A stretch of DNA of 64,000 nucleotides from Lumbricus rubellus (lineage: Eukaryota > Annelida > Clitellata > Crassiclitellata > Lumbricidae): NCBI GenBank assembly GCA_945859605.1, contig OX243824.1, forward strand, positions 27,396,640 to 27,460,639, in the 5' to 3' direction. Each line of letters begins with the position of its first letter. Position 1 is the first letter of the stretch. Made by a program: the position numbers and the translations under genes. Below are positions 1 through 11,923 of the stretch, in pieces. The notes under the pieces were generated by a model. It was not told the DNA's origin and searched no databases. It saw only the letters and a program-made list of their open reading frames with translations.

Positions 1-61
1 TCTAGGCAACTTTCCCCCTATAATTTGGCCTATTTTATAGTCAATATCTGTATGCACCCGG

Positions 62-186
62 AATTGTCCAGTATGTTCACTCCGAACAATCCTCTCCGAA
101 TTGTCCGGGTCCGATAAGTCCGTCTCCAAATTCTCTGATCCGAATCGTCTATTCCGAATTGTCCGGCTCCGAATTGTCCGAACACC
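62..186. repeat. Degenerate tandem repeat of a TCCGAATTGTCCG word
   Basis: The word GAATTGTCCG and close variants (CCGAACAATCC, CCGATAAGTCC, CCGAATCGTC) recur about ten times here. The pattern resembles the arms of the foldback elements at 11331, 45376 and 61210, where short 'tgtcc' words are also tandemly repeated. No matching inverted arm was found nearby, so this may be a single remnant arm. The flanks (1-61 and 187-378) show nothing else. Confidence 0.5.
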
Positions 187-378
187 AAGTTGGTTACCTT
201 AGAGCACAATTTCTACTTCTCTAGTCATTCTTACGAACTGGATGTCCTTCACATATTCCAACCCAAAAAGATCAGCCTGAGTAAATATTTATTGGGGATG
301 CACTAAATGTCGTGCATTCCAGTTGTTTCTACACGTCATGAACGTTATAATGTTCTTCTAATTGTAACTCTCGAATCA

Positions 379-775
379 TAGTTGTTTGAAAGGTTTTTTG
401 GTTTTTATTCACTCCCAAAAAACCTCGTTTTTCGTTTTTTATTTTCTCCATCGTTTTATTCCGTTTTTTTTATTTTTTTATATAACGCCATTTATTTATT
501 TTCTGTCTCTTATAATCTTCGTTAATTTATATTTTTCCTGATATTCCTTACGTTGTCAACCCAATCTCAAGGTTTCAGCTAACTGATTCATTATTTAATT
601 GTTTAACGTCATCATTTAAGAGATACATGTAGTAAGTAGACAAGGGTTTTAAGTTTTAAATGCTTTTTAATATGCAAAAAGTCAAATTATTTTCCATTTC
701 GTTTTTTTTGTCTTTTTTCCGTTTTTTATTCCGTTTCCATCGTTTTTTACATCTATGTCTCGAATGACGTGCGTT
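379..775. repeat. Dispersed repeat, inverted copy at 34610-35030
   Basis: T-rich DNA with repeated CGTTTTTTATTCCG-like words around a middle block (about 545-650) that matches, in reverse complement, 34790-34890. Both contain the pieces CTCAAGGTTTCAG, TTAATTGTTTAACGTCATC and ACAAGGGTTTTAA. It is non-coding; class unknown. Confidence 0.6.
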
Positions 776-1175
776 TTCATTACAACACACATAGCATGAC
801 AATTACGTTCTACAGCGTTAATAATTTATAATAGTGGCCTATTATTACGTTAAAATTCACGGACAAAAAATAGAGTACAGTGGTTTACAGCTTATACGCC
901 CTTTTCTTCGACCAATTGTTGAAAAGGATAAAAATTAAGAATAACAAATCAAAACTAATGATTTCAGGTAACTGTGACTGGCAGATTGCGCTCTGTGTAC
1001 ATACAGGCTACTCAGAGTAACATTAACTGTGTCAATTAATCACAATTGACCTACGCTCTGTATCCAAGTGCGTCGAAGTCTTTTCCGTCAAATAACGTTC
1101 GCGTCTATCTGCGAAAAGTCGATATTCAACACGGATAGCACAACGAAGTCATTTTGAATATAACAAGGTTAGTCT
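776..1175. other. Intergenic DNA, nothing recognised
   Basis: AT-rich sequence without an ORF, splice-flanked exon or repeat that I can recognise. Confidence 0.5.
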
Positions 1176-1197
1176 ATTTAGCTTTTAAAAACTTAAC

Positions 1198-1435
1198 TAG
1201 CGTACCCGGCCACGTGTTGCTGTGGCTGAAAAACCATCCCTCCATTCCCCCTCCCCTTCCTCCCCTCCCCATTCACCTCCCCTTTATCTCCCCACCGCTT
1301 CCATTCCCATCTCCTCCCCCTATCCAGCCCTACTCCCTCTCCTACCCCTCCCCTCTACCTCCGCCCGTCTCACCTCCCCCTCCCTTTTCCCTCCACCTTC
1401 CCTTCCACTCTACCCGCCTCCCTTTTTGTTGTAAA
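1198..1435. repeat. C-rich low-complexity block, inverted relative to 13741-13890
   Basis: A run of CCCCTCC-type words preceded by a conserved edge (CCCGGCCACG, TTGCTGTGGCTGAAAA, CCATCCCTCC). The same edge appears in reverse complement at about 13840-13885 next to a GGGAGG block, so this is a dispersed repeat and not only simple sequence. ORFs reading through it are proline-rich artefacts. Confidence 0.6.
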
Positions 1436-1676
1436 AGATTGCGCTATTTAAAAAAAGCATTGTGCAAACATAACCGGTTTCGAATTGTTGAATGAACGAA
1501 AATCGATTATGACGTCGCGACACGCGACCTCTTGCGATGTATCGTCTGGTGATTAATAATGGCGACGGTTGGCGATTAAATATATAGGTCAAATAGCCGA
1601 CATTTAAATTTATTTTGAGCACTTCCGGTCATCAAATGTCAAATGGCGCACCCCGTTTAGAAGGATTGTTGAGCAG

Positions 1677-1884
1677 TATAAATACAGGTGCTTTTCGGTT
1701 GAAGGCCGAGACCGGTTTTAGTTAAGTTGAGTGTTGGAGTGCACCTATGATGGTGTCACGTTTTGTACCCTTTGTGGTCTGTTGTTTCGTTCGTGCGTGT
1801 CTCCTTAGTGAGCACGTATTTAAGATTTGCCGGTTCTCCAATTTTAGTCTTCCTCGTTGGAATGACGTTTGTATTAAATGGTAG
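1677..1884 (+). promoter_or_regulatory. Candidate TATA promoter with a short signal-peptide-like ORF
   Basis: A perfect TATAAATA box lies at 1677-1684. About 60 bases downstream an ATG at 1747 opens a 45-codon ORF ending at 1884, whose start is hydrophobic (MMVSRFVPFVVCCFVRACLL). In another frame a GTGAGT donor-like site follows at about 1951. I do not recognise the product. It could equally be the promoter of a retroelement. The DNA from 1441 to 1676 and 1885 to 2040 shows nothing else. Confidence 0.25.
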
Positions 1885-2040
1885 AATAAGTACGCTTTCG
1901 GAAGATTCCGACTTCAGACGTGTGTGTTCGTTCTGGGTATTTGTGAGTATCGTTTCAATTCATGTACAATGTAAATATACTTTAAACTTTTCGAATGACT
2001 TTTTCATCCTTTTTCTATACTCCTAGACAACTAGCTAACA

Positions 2041-2112
2041 ATGTATGTATGTATGTATGTATGTATGTATGTATGTATGTATGTATGTATGTATGTATGT
2101 ATGTATGTATGC
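2041..2112. repeat. (TATG)n microsatellite at the left edge of duplication A
   Basis: About 17 uninterrupted TATG units. Homology between copies A and B begins here; sequence to the left is unrelated to that left of 47644, so the duplication breakpoint lies in or next to this microsatellite. Confidence 0.9.
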
Positions 2113-2138
2113 AGGCATGTATGTACGCATGTATGTAG

Positions 2139-2240
2139 TGTATACAGGCGTATACCCCCGTTTTTAAAGGTGAGTACACGCTGTCATTTATTCTCGGAGG
2201 TGAGTATACGCTGCATACCCGCGTATACCGTTGAGTACTG
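2139..2240. repeat. GTATAC-rich dispersed repeat
   Basis: Contains several GTATAC/GAGTAYACGC words (GTATACAGGCGTATACC, GAGTACACGC, GAGTATACGC). A paralogue lies at 48150-48252 in copy B. A related GTATACGC-rich block forms the inside of the MITE at 12977-13403. Confidence 0.6.
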
Positions 2241-2556
2241 TAACAGCCCGGCAATTAACCAATTCTCATAGTGTAGCCTACCTGACATGGAGTTCCTTCT
2301 GCTCGCAAGACTAAAATGGTGCATGATTCACACACTTGCGGAAGATCACCATAAAAATATAGCCTACACACATCATCCATCCGATAGCTCGAATACGCTA
2401 AGCACACGCTCGCACCATTGCGCACTAACATCCTTAAAGTTTAAACTAACAGTAAGTTGTCGTCGGCTGTTTTTTTGTGTGAATATTAATAGCACAGCAA
2501 ATCTTTTTAAGTAGGCCTAATGCTTATGTTTAACAATTACGCACATTCGCTTCCGG

Positions 2557-3000
2557 TGACACGAAAAGGATTATCCCCCTGAAAGCTATCCGGGGGGATG
2601 AATTAATCTATCTAGAATTAACCGGTCTAGACTATCCGGGGGGGGGATAAACCATTCTATCCCATTTTTTGAAAAATTTGTATAATTAAAATTTTTATAC
2701 TCTAATCAAAATTTAATGTGACTCTAATTGTTTTAAGTGACCTAAGCAATGCTCAGAGAAAGGGAACTCGAATTTATTTAGTGTCTCCGAGTGTTTTTCA
2801 GTGTTTTAAATGTTTTAATTGCTATAAAAACAAAGCAAAACAAATTATCTAGTAGGAATAAACATACCTGTTAGTGTCAGTGTTCAAAACAAAGCAGATG
2901 AAAATTAATTTGCAAAAATAAATGCACGTGGAAGTGTTTTTTTCGACTTTTCCACATTTGGGGGAACCTTTTAATACGGGGGATACTCTATTGCATGACA
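2557..3000. mobile_element. Non-autonomous DNA element with CCGG target duplication
   Basis: Flanked by CCGG on both sides (2553-2556 and 3001-3004). Copy B has one CCGG at the matching place (about 48555), giving an empty site. The ends are imperfect inverted repeats starting TGACACGAAAAGG and, on the other strand, TGTCATGCAATAG, each followed by a TATCCCCC motif. It is 444 bp with no ORF. The element at 41941-42377 has the same CCGG duplication and similar ends. Confidence 0.75.
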
Positions 3001-3004
3001 CCGG

Positions 3005-4310
3005 CTTAAAGCGATGGTTGCCTTAACGGTTTGAATTGATCTGCACACAATAATGATCTATGACTCGTCCTTCTGCAGCTAACCGTCTGGCATTTAACTC
3101 ACCAATTTACAAGCATGATGTTATCAGACAGATTTCGAAATACTCTGCACCTCATGCCTCCAATTTTTATGTCTAGCTGCCGTCCGTAGACTTGTCTAAG
3201 CAATCGATCATTCACAGTTGTTTTGAATTTGTTTGGCCACATTATTTTTTTCAAGTGCTTTCCAGTGCTGTCAATTTGGCTAATATCATAATTATCGTTA
3301 TTATTTGCATTTCGTCGTCCCCCATTCGTGTTTAGTCCTGTCCGACCAGATTGACCAGATTCGCGATTCGCAAGGTCTCTTGAGAGCAACCAGGTTTTGA
3401 GGAGTGGATGAAAGCGGAGAGATTGAAGGAACGACCTAAAGAGCGAACAGAAGATTGTTCAATGGAGGCGAATGAATAGCAGTTCTAGTGCGGGGAAGCA
3501 AGAGGTCAAGTCTATTGAAGGACAAAATTAGGCTGTATGAGGAAATGATCATACATGGCGTCATCCGTCACTAGCGTTGTTACCGACCTACGTGTATAAG
3601 TGCTTACCTGATGTGTCGTTTCCTCAGCTCGCGTGATTTTGAGAAGAGATTGACATGAAATGTAGCGCAACTTAACAAAGTGTTCTGGTGGGGGTCCTTG
3701 AATCTGTGAATAATCCCAACAACTTACTGTAACAACATTGACCTTCATTTTCTCTAAAATAGACCTAAAAATAATTATTGACTCTAGTTCCCATACACAA
3801 CTGAGATTTACCAGCAACTAATGTATCGTTAAAAATCAGTTAACGAGTCTTGGGACATTCACATAAACCATAGGTTCTTTTATACTCAGTGACAGTCGCT
3901 GGTAACCAACACGAATCCACGAATGAAAGGATATGAAAGGATATGAAAGGATATGGAAGTCCTTTTGTGTGTCCATGATGACAGACGCCGGCATGTAGGC
4001 CCACGAATTTTTAGTCTGTCGCAAATGTTTTCAACTTTTGTTGATTCAAGTCGCATGCGGATTCACGGATTCACGTTGACATCGCGAGAGTTATTCTTCT
4101 AATTTAAAAAATCTATTTTCGACACATGCAAAAACTTGACAAATGGATTCGCATTTTTTTGTACGCAAAAGAGTTACTGGTGAAGCAACATCCTTTTGTG
4201 TCTCGTGACTCTTACTGTGACGACACTCATTATAATAATGGTTTATCGTGACTCCATCTCCTTCGTTTCTACCCTCATTAGGCTACTCCTTCATTCTCTG
4301 TGTCATTCGC
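3005..4310. other. Non-coding duplicated DNA (intron-like), nothing recognised
   Basis: Aligns with 48560-51430 of copy B, which carries two extra hAT MITEs and about 1 kb of further sequence. A short triple repeat of AAAGGATATG lies at 3925-3955 and again at 51068-51098. No exon was recognised. Confidence 0.5.
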
Positions 4311-4312
4311 TC

Positions 4313-5150
<838 letters not shown>

Positions 5151-5152
5151 CT

Positions 5153-5456
5153 TAAATGTCATCCGTCATCCCACTTCGTGGTTTGTTATCAATATTTTGA
5201 TCGAAAAAATAATAGCCTCGAAGCCATTTCTCCATGTAACTTCTGCGGCGATTAGTACTTTAGTTAGCCTACAGATGAAAATATTGATAACAAACCACGA
5301 AGTGGGATAACGGATGAAAATCTTCAGACCAAAAACAAGAAGCGGGTTGATTTTCTGATATTTTTAGAGCAATGAATGCGATGATTGATGCAAATTACAG
5401 TTTGCAGTGGGTAATGTTTAGGAGGGGTAATTTGAAACCTTTAGCCTACACCGGAC
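5153..5456. mobile_element. Palindromic MITE of the CCGG family, left end lost in the microsatellite
   Basis: Inner arms beginning ATCCCACTTCGTGGTTTG at about 5170 are repeated inverted at about 5290. The right end, TTTGAAACCTTTA followed by CACCGG, matches the end of the complete copy at 41941-42377. The end carries a GCCTA insertion at 5442-5448 that is absent from copy B and from the third copy. Confidence 0.65.
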
Positions 5457-5834
5457 CGGTGCCAAGTCAAAATCCGGGGAGGTCAAACCGAGGAGACAGC
5501 GTGGTGCTACGGTGGTTGTCGGTGATGGTGGTAGTTAGCTGTTCTTTCGTCATTCTTTCACTCTTTCAATGGTAATATATTATAAGCCTACATGTACCGG
5601 TTCCGATTTCTTAGCAATTATTGTTAGAGTCATTGATGTGCGACAAGTCTTTCATGTCTAAAACTTACTTGCTGTTTTGTCATTCTTTCACTCTTTAAAT
5701 GTCTATGAATGAATTTCGTCAGTACACGGCTTTTTCTAATAATTTCTGATGATTAGTTTTTAATAATTAGTCTTTGATGTGGGACACGTCTTTCATATCT
5801 AAAACTTAGTTGTTGTTTGGCCATTCTTTCAGCA

Positions 5835-6057
5835 TGGGGGATTATTTCTCGGGAGTAATTGTCCGGGGGTATTGGCACGAGGTAATTGTCCTGCTGGACT
5901 CAATAAAGATAAGACAAAATAATTGGGTGGGACATTTGCTAAGAGGTGACTCACTGCAGAAAGAAATAATTGAAGAAAGATTGGAGTGAAAGAGGCACAG
6001 AGGAAGGCCTAGACAAAAGCTGCTTGACTGGATGATGGAAGAGGGATACAGAGAACT
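5835..6057 (+). pseudogene. Non-LTR retrotransposon ORF2 3' fragment, part 1 (copy A)
   Basis: Translates to a damaged version of a LINE C-terminal region: a W-V-G-H-L-L-R-G-D block, an [12 protein letters not shown] block and E-G-Y-R-E-L-K. It contains stops. The fragment is cut by the hAT element at 6066-7266 and continues at 7275. The intact-looking counterpart in copy B is 54790-55073. Confidence 0.7.
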
Positions 6058-6065
6058 GAAGGACA

Positions 6066-7266
6066 CAGGGGCTTCTATCCCATGCATAGGTGGGCGCGAC
6101 TTGCGCCCAGTGAAAAACAGGGGGGGAAACAGAAGAAAGTCAAAACTCACGTCGATAGGGGGGGGGAAAGGCCAGCCATGGAGGCAGTGTTTAATCTTAT
6201 CATCTCTAGGAAGAAGTTCCCCCAGAAATTACTTCCCCCCATAAATATTTTTCAACATTGTAATAGTTATTAGTTACAATAGGCTAGTATTATATCTACA
6301 CTATTTCATCACACGAACTGTTTTAATACGCCACGATAAAATTTACTATTACCTAATTATAATAATAGGCCTATTATTTATGGCCTGCTATTTTAATAAA
6401 TGATATAATTATATTATAATGATTTGATTTAATGTTAATACTTGTACAATTAATGTAGCCTATTTGTACAACCAAATGCAGTGTTTAATCTAGACATCTC
6501 TGGGAGGGAGTTCCCCAGGAATGAAAATTTTCCAGAAAAATCGATAGGTGTAGTGAACATGTATATAGAATAATTCCCCCCTCCATAAATATAATGCAAC
6601 ATTGACCCTCCCCCTATATAAATTTGACAGGTTTATACAAGTGCAGTTATCCCGTCAGTAGAAGAATTTAACTGCAAAGCATCGAAGTAGGCCCACTAAA
6701 AATAAGGTCATGCATCAGCATTTTGGGGAAGTAAATGTATGTTTCAAGGAGGAAAATTAGAAGAAAGACTAAAAAATGTTGTCAGAAAATTTCTGTCTGA
6801 GCGGTTTCCGTTCGCCCAAAACAGCCATTTACCCCTCCCCAAAACCTAAATTCCCCAAAGCAGTGTGACTAGGTAACACACTGATTAAACACTGAATTAA
6901 ATGGTATCTCCAGTGTTATCTTTAAAATTTCAGACTGTCAAATTTCAAAACATTTTGTTCCTTGAACACTTAGAAAAACAACATCATTATTATGTAGGTC
7001 CACAGCCCCACATTGTATTTTATTGTATTGCAGAAATTGCAATGCGGAAATTGCAAGAATTTCTAATGGGGGGAGGGACGCATATCACACCCAAAACCCC
7101 TCCCCGTCTAGGCGCTACGTGTTTCGGTGACCGTCTGCTGGATGCTTGTTTGTCTCTCCCCTATAGTTAGGGGACAAGATTACATATTGCCGGGAGAGTA
7201 GGTCGGCCCAATAAGGGGGAAGAATATGTATTGCGCCCAGCTGGTTAGGGGGGATAGAAGCCCCTG
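6066..7266. mobile_element. hAT-type non-autonomous element inserted in a LINE fragment
   Basis: Perfect 16-bp terminal inverted repeats, CAGGGGCTTCTATCCC, and an 8-bp target duplication GAAGGACA at 6058-6065 and 7267-7274. Copy B has the unoccupied site (about 55003-55012), so the insertion post-dates the duplication or was never present in B. 1,201 bp, no transposase. CAGGG-type ends with 8-bp duplications are typical of the hAT superfamily. Confidence 0.9.
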
Positions 7267-7274
7267 GAAGGACA

Positions 7275-7320
7275 TGGCACAACAGCGTGAAACGTGGAGA
7301 CATTGGACGTTTGGCAGATA
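7275..7320 (+). pseudogene. Non-LTR retrotransposon ORF2 3' fragment, part 2 (copy A)
   Basis: Continues the 5835-6057 fragment after the hAT insertion: codons for [12 protein letters not shown], matching copy B at about 55015-55050. Confidence 0.6.
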
Positions 7321-8779
7321 ACCTAAAGAAAGAATTGTCCTGTTACCGGACATGGTGTCTTACAGAGCGCACTTTGTGAATTGGGGACACTTCAAAGCGT
7401 TGTTACATACGTAAACTACATTCATTTATTTATTGGCTTCAGAGATCGTCTGTCGACTTTATCGTTAACAGCCTAACAACATCAAATGAGCTCATCTTCC
7501 TCGGAGATTCAAAAATCCAAATAAATGAACGGATGAGTAGCAACGAAGCCGACAGAAATTTCTTCAAGTAACTTTGTTTACTGTTTTTACAAATCTCACC
7601 TTCCTCTTTCTTATGTACATGCCTTTCCGTTAAGAACTTTGCAGAATCATCGATGATTTCTAGGAATTGATTGGCACTAATGGTACCGAATAGTAAATAC
7701 TAAATATGAAAGGATCTAGCTTGATTCCAACAACAGCCAGAGAAGATTTTCTACCCGCATGCTGATGTTAGGCTATATAGAGTTACGTCAGAAAGTTTGA
7801 ACCTGATGACGTCAGCAAAAATATGGGATTATCGCGAGGTCATCGTTTTAGATTAAATTGTAGGCGAATATATTTCTTAGCCTAGGATATGGTCTTTTAG
7901 GCCTACCTTCTCTTCAATGGTTATTATCTTCTGCAGCATTACTCTGACAGAGGAATCTTGTGAAGTTAGTATGAGCAATGAGCATGCATACATTACTTGC
8001 ACAGCGCTCCATTGGAAATATTAATTATATTAATGCAATCTACGCAAATGCATGATCATTTGATAAAGGAGATGTATTAATGTTTATCAAACAAGTTCTC
8101 TAATTGACTATTTTAAGCCACTGACCTGATAATCATCTTTGCTTTGGAGAAAATCTTGTCAAATAAGAATCGTTCTTTGGTTTGTAACAGATTTCTGTCC
8201 AAACGTCACTTCGCCTGTGAAAATAACGCACGGTTTGGACATGCTCTTGACGGAGGTTGGGACGTCTGCCTGGCTGAACCGTACCGTCCTAAACCACCCT
8301 GTCTAGTTTACTCATTTGGGCAAGTAATGACATTGGTGAAATTCCATGACATTGTGCTGAATAACAATTACTACGTTGATAATTCAGTAGAAATTTTGAT
8401 ACGCTTCCTCAATTAGTCCAACAAATAGGCCTACTCGCCGATTACATTAACGGTTTGCTCGATGCGCCTATAGCTGACACGCAGATGACACACAGTCATA
8501 CTTCGACTTGTTGAATGCATCATCTTGCCTTTTTCAGACGCATTTGCTACATTTGCTCTGTTTATGAAATCATTCATGCTTTCAGTTTGTTTCATTTGCA
8601 TCACAGCCATAACCACACGTGGCACAGCAAAAATCATCCAAATCTTTCATTCCCATGTTTCCTCTCATTCTAATTTCCCTTTTAGTTCCGACCCCCTTTC
8701 TGCCCGGTCATTTAGAAAATCTTTTTGCTTGCTTTTTTGCATTCTTTCTTCCTTGAATTCTTTGATTAATCCCAGTGTC

Positions 8780-8950
8780 CTTTTCTCTTTCCCTCTCTCC
8801 GTCATTCTGCCTGTAATACCTGTATGTCTATTTGCCTGTCTGTCTGTCTGTCTACCTGTCTGTCTGCCAGTTTGTTTGCTCTCTGCCTCTGTCACTGTCT
8901 CTGTCTCTCTGTCTGTCTCCCTCTTTGACTCTGTCTGTCGGTCTTTCTTT
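8780..8950. repeat. TCTG/TCTC-rich tract in intron of copy A gene
   Basis: Degenerate TCTG microsatellite inside the GC-AG intron. The paralogue is at 56530-56695. The flanking 200 bp (8420-8640) are nearly identical between the copies. An ORF on the minus strand of this stretch is identical in both copies but has no coding features I recognise. Confidence 0.7.
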
Positions 8951-9483
8951 ATTCAATTGTCCCTCTTTTTCATTTATTTAGAATCCTCTGATCCTTCTCA
9001 TTTAGAGGAAGGATGCATCTTCCAAAACTTTATCTGAATATTCAATCCATGTCATGTTCAAAATCGACCTTTCCTTAACTTTGAAAATTAATGTCTAGTA
9101 ACATTTCATTCAATTGCATCTACGCCGACTCTCCATGCACGTTTCCAGGGCTAAAGATAATTATGGCAGACTATGCACGATTGGCGATAACTTGTTTTCT
9201 TTATTTTTATTCTGTTTTCAGTATAAACAACGATTTCAGTTTTGATGACGACATTTCCGCCAATCTCAGCTGTACTGTTCGATGTTTCGATCCAAGGTAT
9301 ACACTGTAGATCTAATATGAGACGTTCTAGTTCGAACCTGGTGAGGTCGGGTCACACGATCCATTCAGATCAAGCAATGTCTAAGTCTCTAAATGATATC
9401 TAAGCAAATTGAGAAAATCTAAAAGTTTCACATCTGCAATTCTCAATAGGCAGCGAACAATTTCGTTAGGTTTAAGTTCAACT

Positions 9484-9690
9484 GGTGGGATGCGGTGGTG
9501 TAGCGGTAAGTTCGTCGCCTTGTGACCGAAGGGTCGCAGGTTCGAATCTACCTCAAGCCACTACGTACGGTAGCGACCTTGGACAAGTTGCTCACCCACG
9601 TTTGTCTGTGAGGAAGGCAACTAGAAACCACCTCACTTATCTCATACCCAGAGGCGTAATAGCCAATGAACTTGCCTTCGGGCAGAGAAC
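9484..9690 (+). repeat. tRNA-derived CORE-type SINE (copy A)
   Basis: A box-A-like segment (GTGGTGTAGCGGTAAG) and a box B (GGTTCGAATCTACC) are followed by ACCTTGGACAAGTTGCTC, which resembles the central CORE domain of MIR-type SINEs. The paralogue is at 57197-57400; related SINEs are at 37192, 38895 and 41803. Confidence 0.7.
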
Positions 9691-11330
9691 TCATCATCAT
9701 CATCAAATTCAACAGGGGTGCTTTCAATTGAGCTGCCTACGGTCACACTTTTCGACATTTTTAGTTTTCGACAGCAGCAATTGCATTTATTTCGGAGATT
9801 GAACCCATATTTATTATATGCAACAGTTTCAAAACTCAATACTTCAAGACCGCGACCAGGACACAGGTTCCAAAACAGTTCAAGACAGTTTATGTCTGAT
9901 GGAAAATATTTAAAACAGGGGCGCATAATTGACGTGTCTGGATGCTAAGATAGACTTTCAAAAATGTTTGGACAAAGGAACGTCTTGCCTCTTGCAGGCA
10001 TGGCCCGGTGACCAAAGGAAATATAGCCTAAGTAATAATAAGGTGTGTCTCTCTCTTCTCTCCTCCATCAGGCGCATGCCGATGACGAGGCCTGTACTCG
10101 ACTACTTCTCGAACTATAAGGTATACTGCTTACAAAACTTGGTTTTAAATTAACATCAAAGTGATCAAACCAACTTCACCCTGTAGCCTATCTCTTATTT
10201 ATAAGTCTTGTCCTCTAACGATTGTTTAATCTATTATACTTTCTGTATACGATAAACTCTTGTGCTAATCCATTTTGCTCTCAATCTGAGGTCACATCCC
10301 TTCCGTATTTATAGTTTTTCTGTTCAGTAACATGTCCTTCTTCTCGCCTAACATTCTTCCTTTCTCTGCATGTAAGCAGTTTGGACTCTCTGCTATTAGC
10401 CCTGTGCTCTGGTATGGTTTCCTAGGAAGTGCTCTATGACCTGAGGTCCTTCCCTAACCGTTTTTTCGCCTGATTGATGAAGTATCAAATGGGTTTTATG
10501 GAATTGCAGTATGCATGTAAAGGATTATCAACGAAGCGATAACGTCTGGTTTTACCAGATTGGAATTGGTGGAGCTGACGAAGTCAATGGTAAAGGATGG
10601 AAACTGAAAACGTTTTCAACAATCATCATTCATCAAATCTATGAACGACACAGGTGTAAGTTCACTTTCCCAGACAACCTATTCGTTACAGTGCAATGCA
10701 TAATTATGCCTATAATTATTTTAAAAAACCAGTCGAACATTTTTGGCAAAATATATAACCTAACCGGATGCATATAATTACATAGCGCCATCATCATCAG
10801 CAACTCGCTTTCCGGGCGGAATGCCCGTCCTACATGAGGCCGATGACGCTGCTGTTGAGTGGCTCTGCTTGAACTGCAAAAGCTAAATAAAAAATAAATA
10901 ATAAAATAATAAAACTCAAGGCATCAGTCAATTATCTCTTAAATCAACCAATAAATATTTTATTGGATCGATTAATTGATTTGATAATCTATCAGTACCG
11001 CCTGGTCGAGATGTAATTTTCAAAAGCAAACGAGAAACCAGACTACGGTAGGTTAAGAAAGTTGATACGTTTATATAGATTTTTACCTATAATATCTTTG
11101 GAGCCCACGGCAGTAGGCCTAAATAGCTTTGAAAGGAAGTGCTAGACAAACCGTCAAGGGTGACTGGTTGCAGAGCGACCTCTGTGCCCTCTGCTGCTCA
11201 TTGTAACTTAATGGTTCCATTCATTCGCTCTACGACAATCCAGAGAAGTTCTTTCTTAGTGGTTGGTCTTACTTAAAGACATCTGATGCGTTGTACCAAA
11301 AAGACTTCGCTAAGCCCTCGAAGGGTGACC

Positions 11331-11923
11331 GGACAAAATGGTAGCGGACAAAATGGTACGGACAAAATGGTACGGACAAAATGGTATGGATGAAATGAAA
11401 GCTGGATTAGTAATTTTTTATATATGATGTAGAAGCTGGGTTAATGAAAAGACGTATGTGAAATGGAAGCTGAATGAAGACTCTGCGTAGATATTTATAT
11501 ATATATATATGAAATGGAAGCTGGATTGATGAAAATAACGCTTTAGACATAGAAGCTGTACAGGGTATTTTCATAGCTAAAATAAAAGCTGGATTAATGA
11601 AAGGTGTCTTACAAATGGAGGTTGGTTTAAGGAATCTTATGGCTGAAATGGAAGCCGGATACACCATGAAACACGTGAATGAAAGACATCAATCCAGCTT
11701 CCATTTCTCAAGCTTTTTCTTCGCCAATCCGGCTTCCTTTTCTCAAGTTTTTTCTTCACTAGAACTGTATTTCAACCCCCAAAAGTCACCCACCCTCTAT
11801 TTCCGCAATAAAATACCGTAGTCCAGCTTCAATTTATCCATGCCGTTTTGTCCGAACCATTTTGTCTGTACCATTTTGTCTGTACCATTTTGTCCGTACC
11901 ATTTTATCCGCTACCATTTTGTC
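11331..11923. mobile_element. Foldback element with GGACAAAATGGTAC arms (copy A)
   Basis: The left arm is a tandem array of GGACAAAATGGTAC (11331-11390) and the right arm its inverted array (about 11840-11923). Between them the word GAAATGGAAGCTGGATTAAT is repeated about seven times, then inverted near the right side (AATCCAGCTTCCATTTC at about 11691). Inverted arms made of short tandem repeats are the hallmark of foldback (TU-like) transposons. No long ORF. It lies in the last intron of the copy A gene; the copy B paralogue is 61210-61782. Confidence 0.8.

Noticed and set aside
8431..8637. A 68-codon minus-strand ORF identical in both duplication copies (also 56173-56379)
   Set aside because: Identity is explained by the recent duplication; it lies in an intron, antisense to the gene, and has no recognisable domain.
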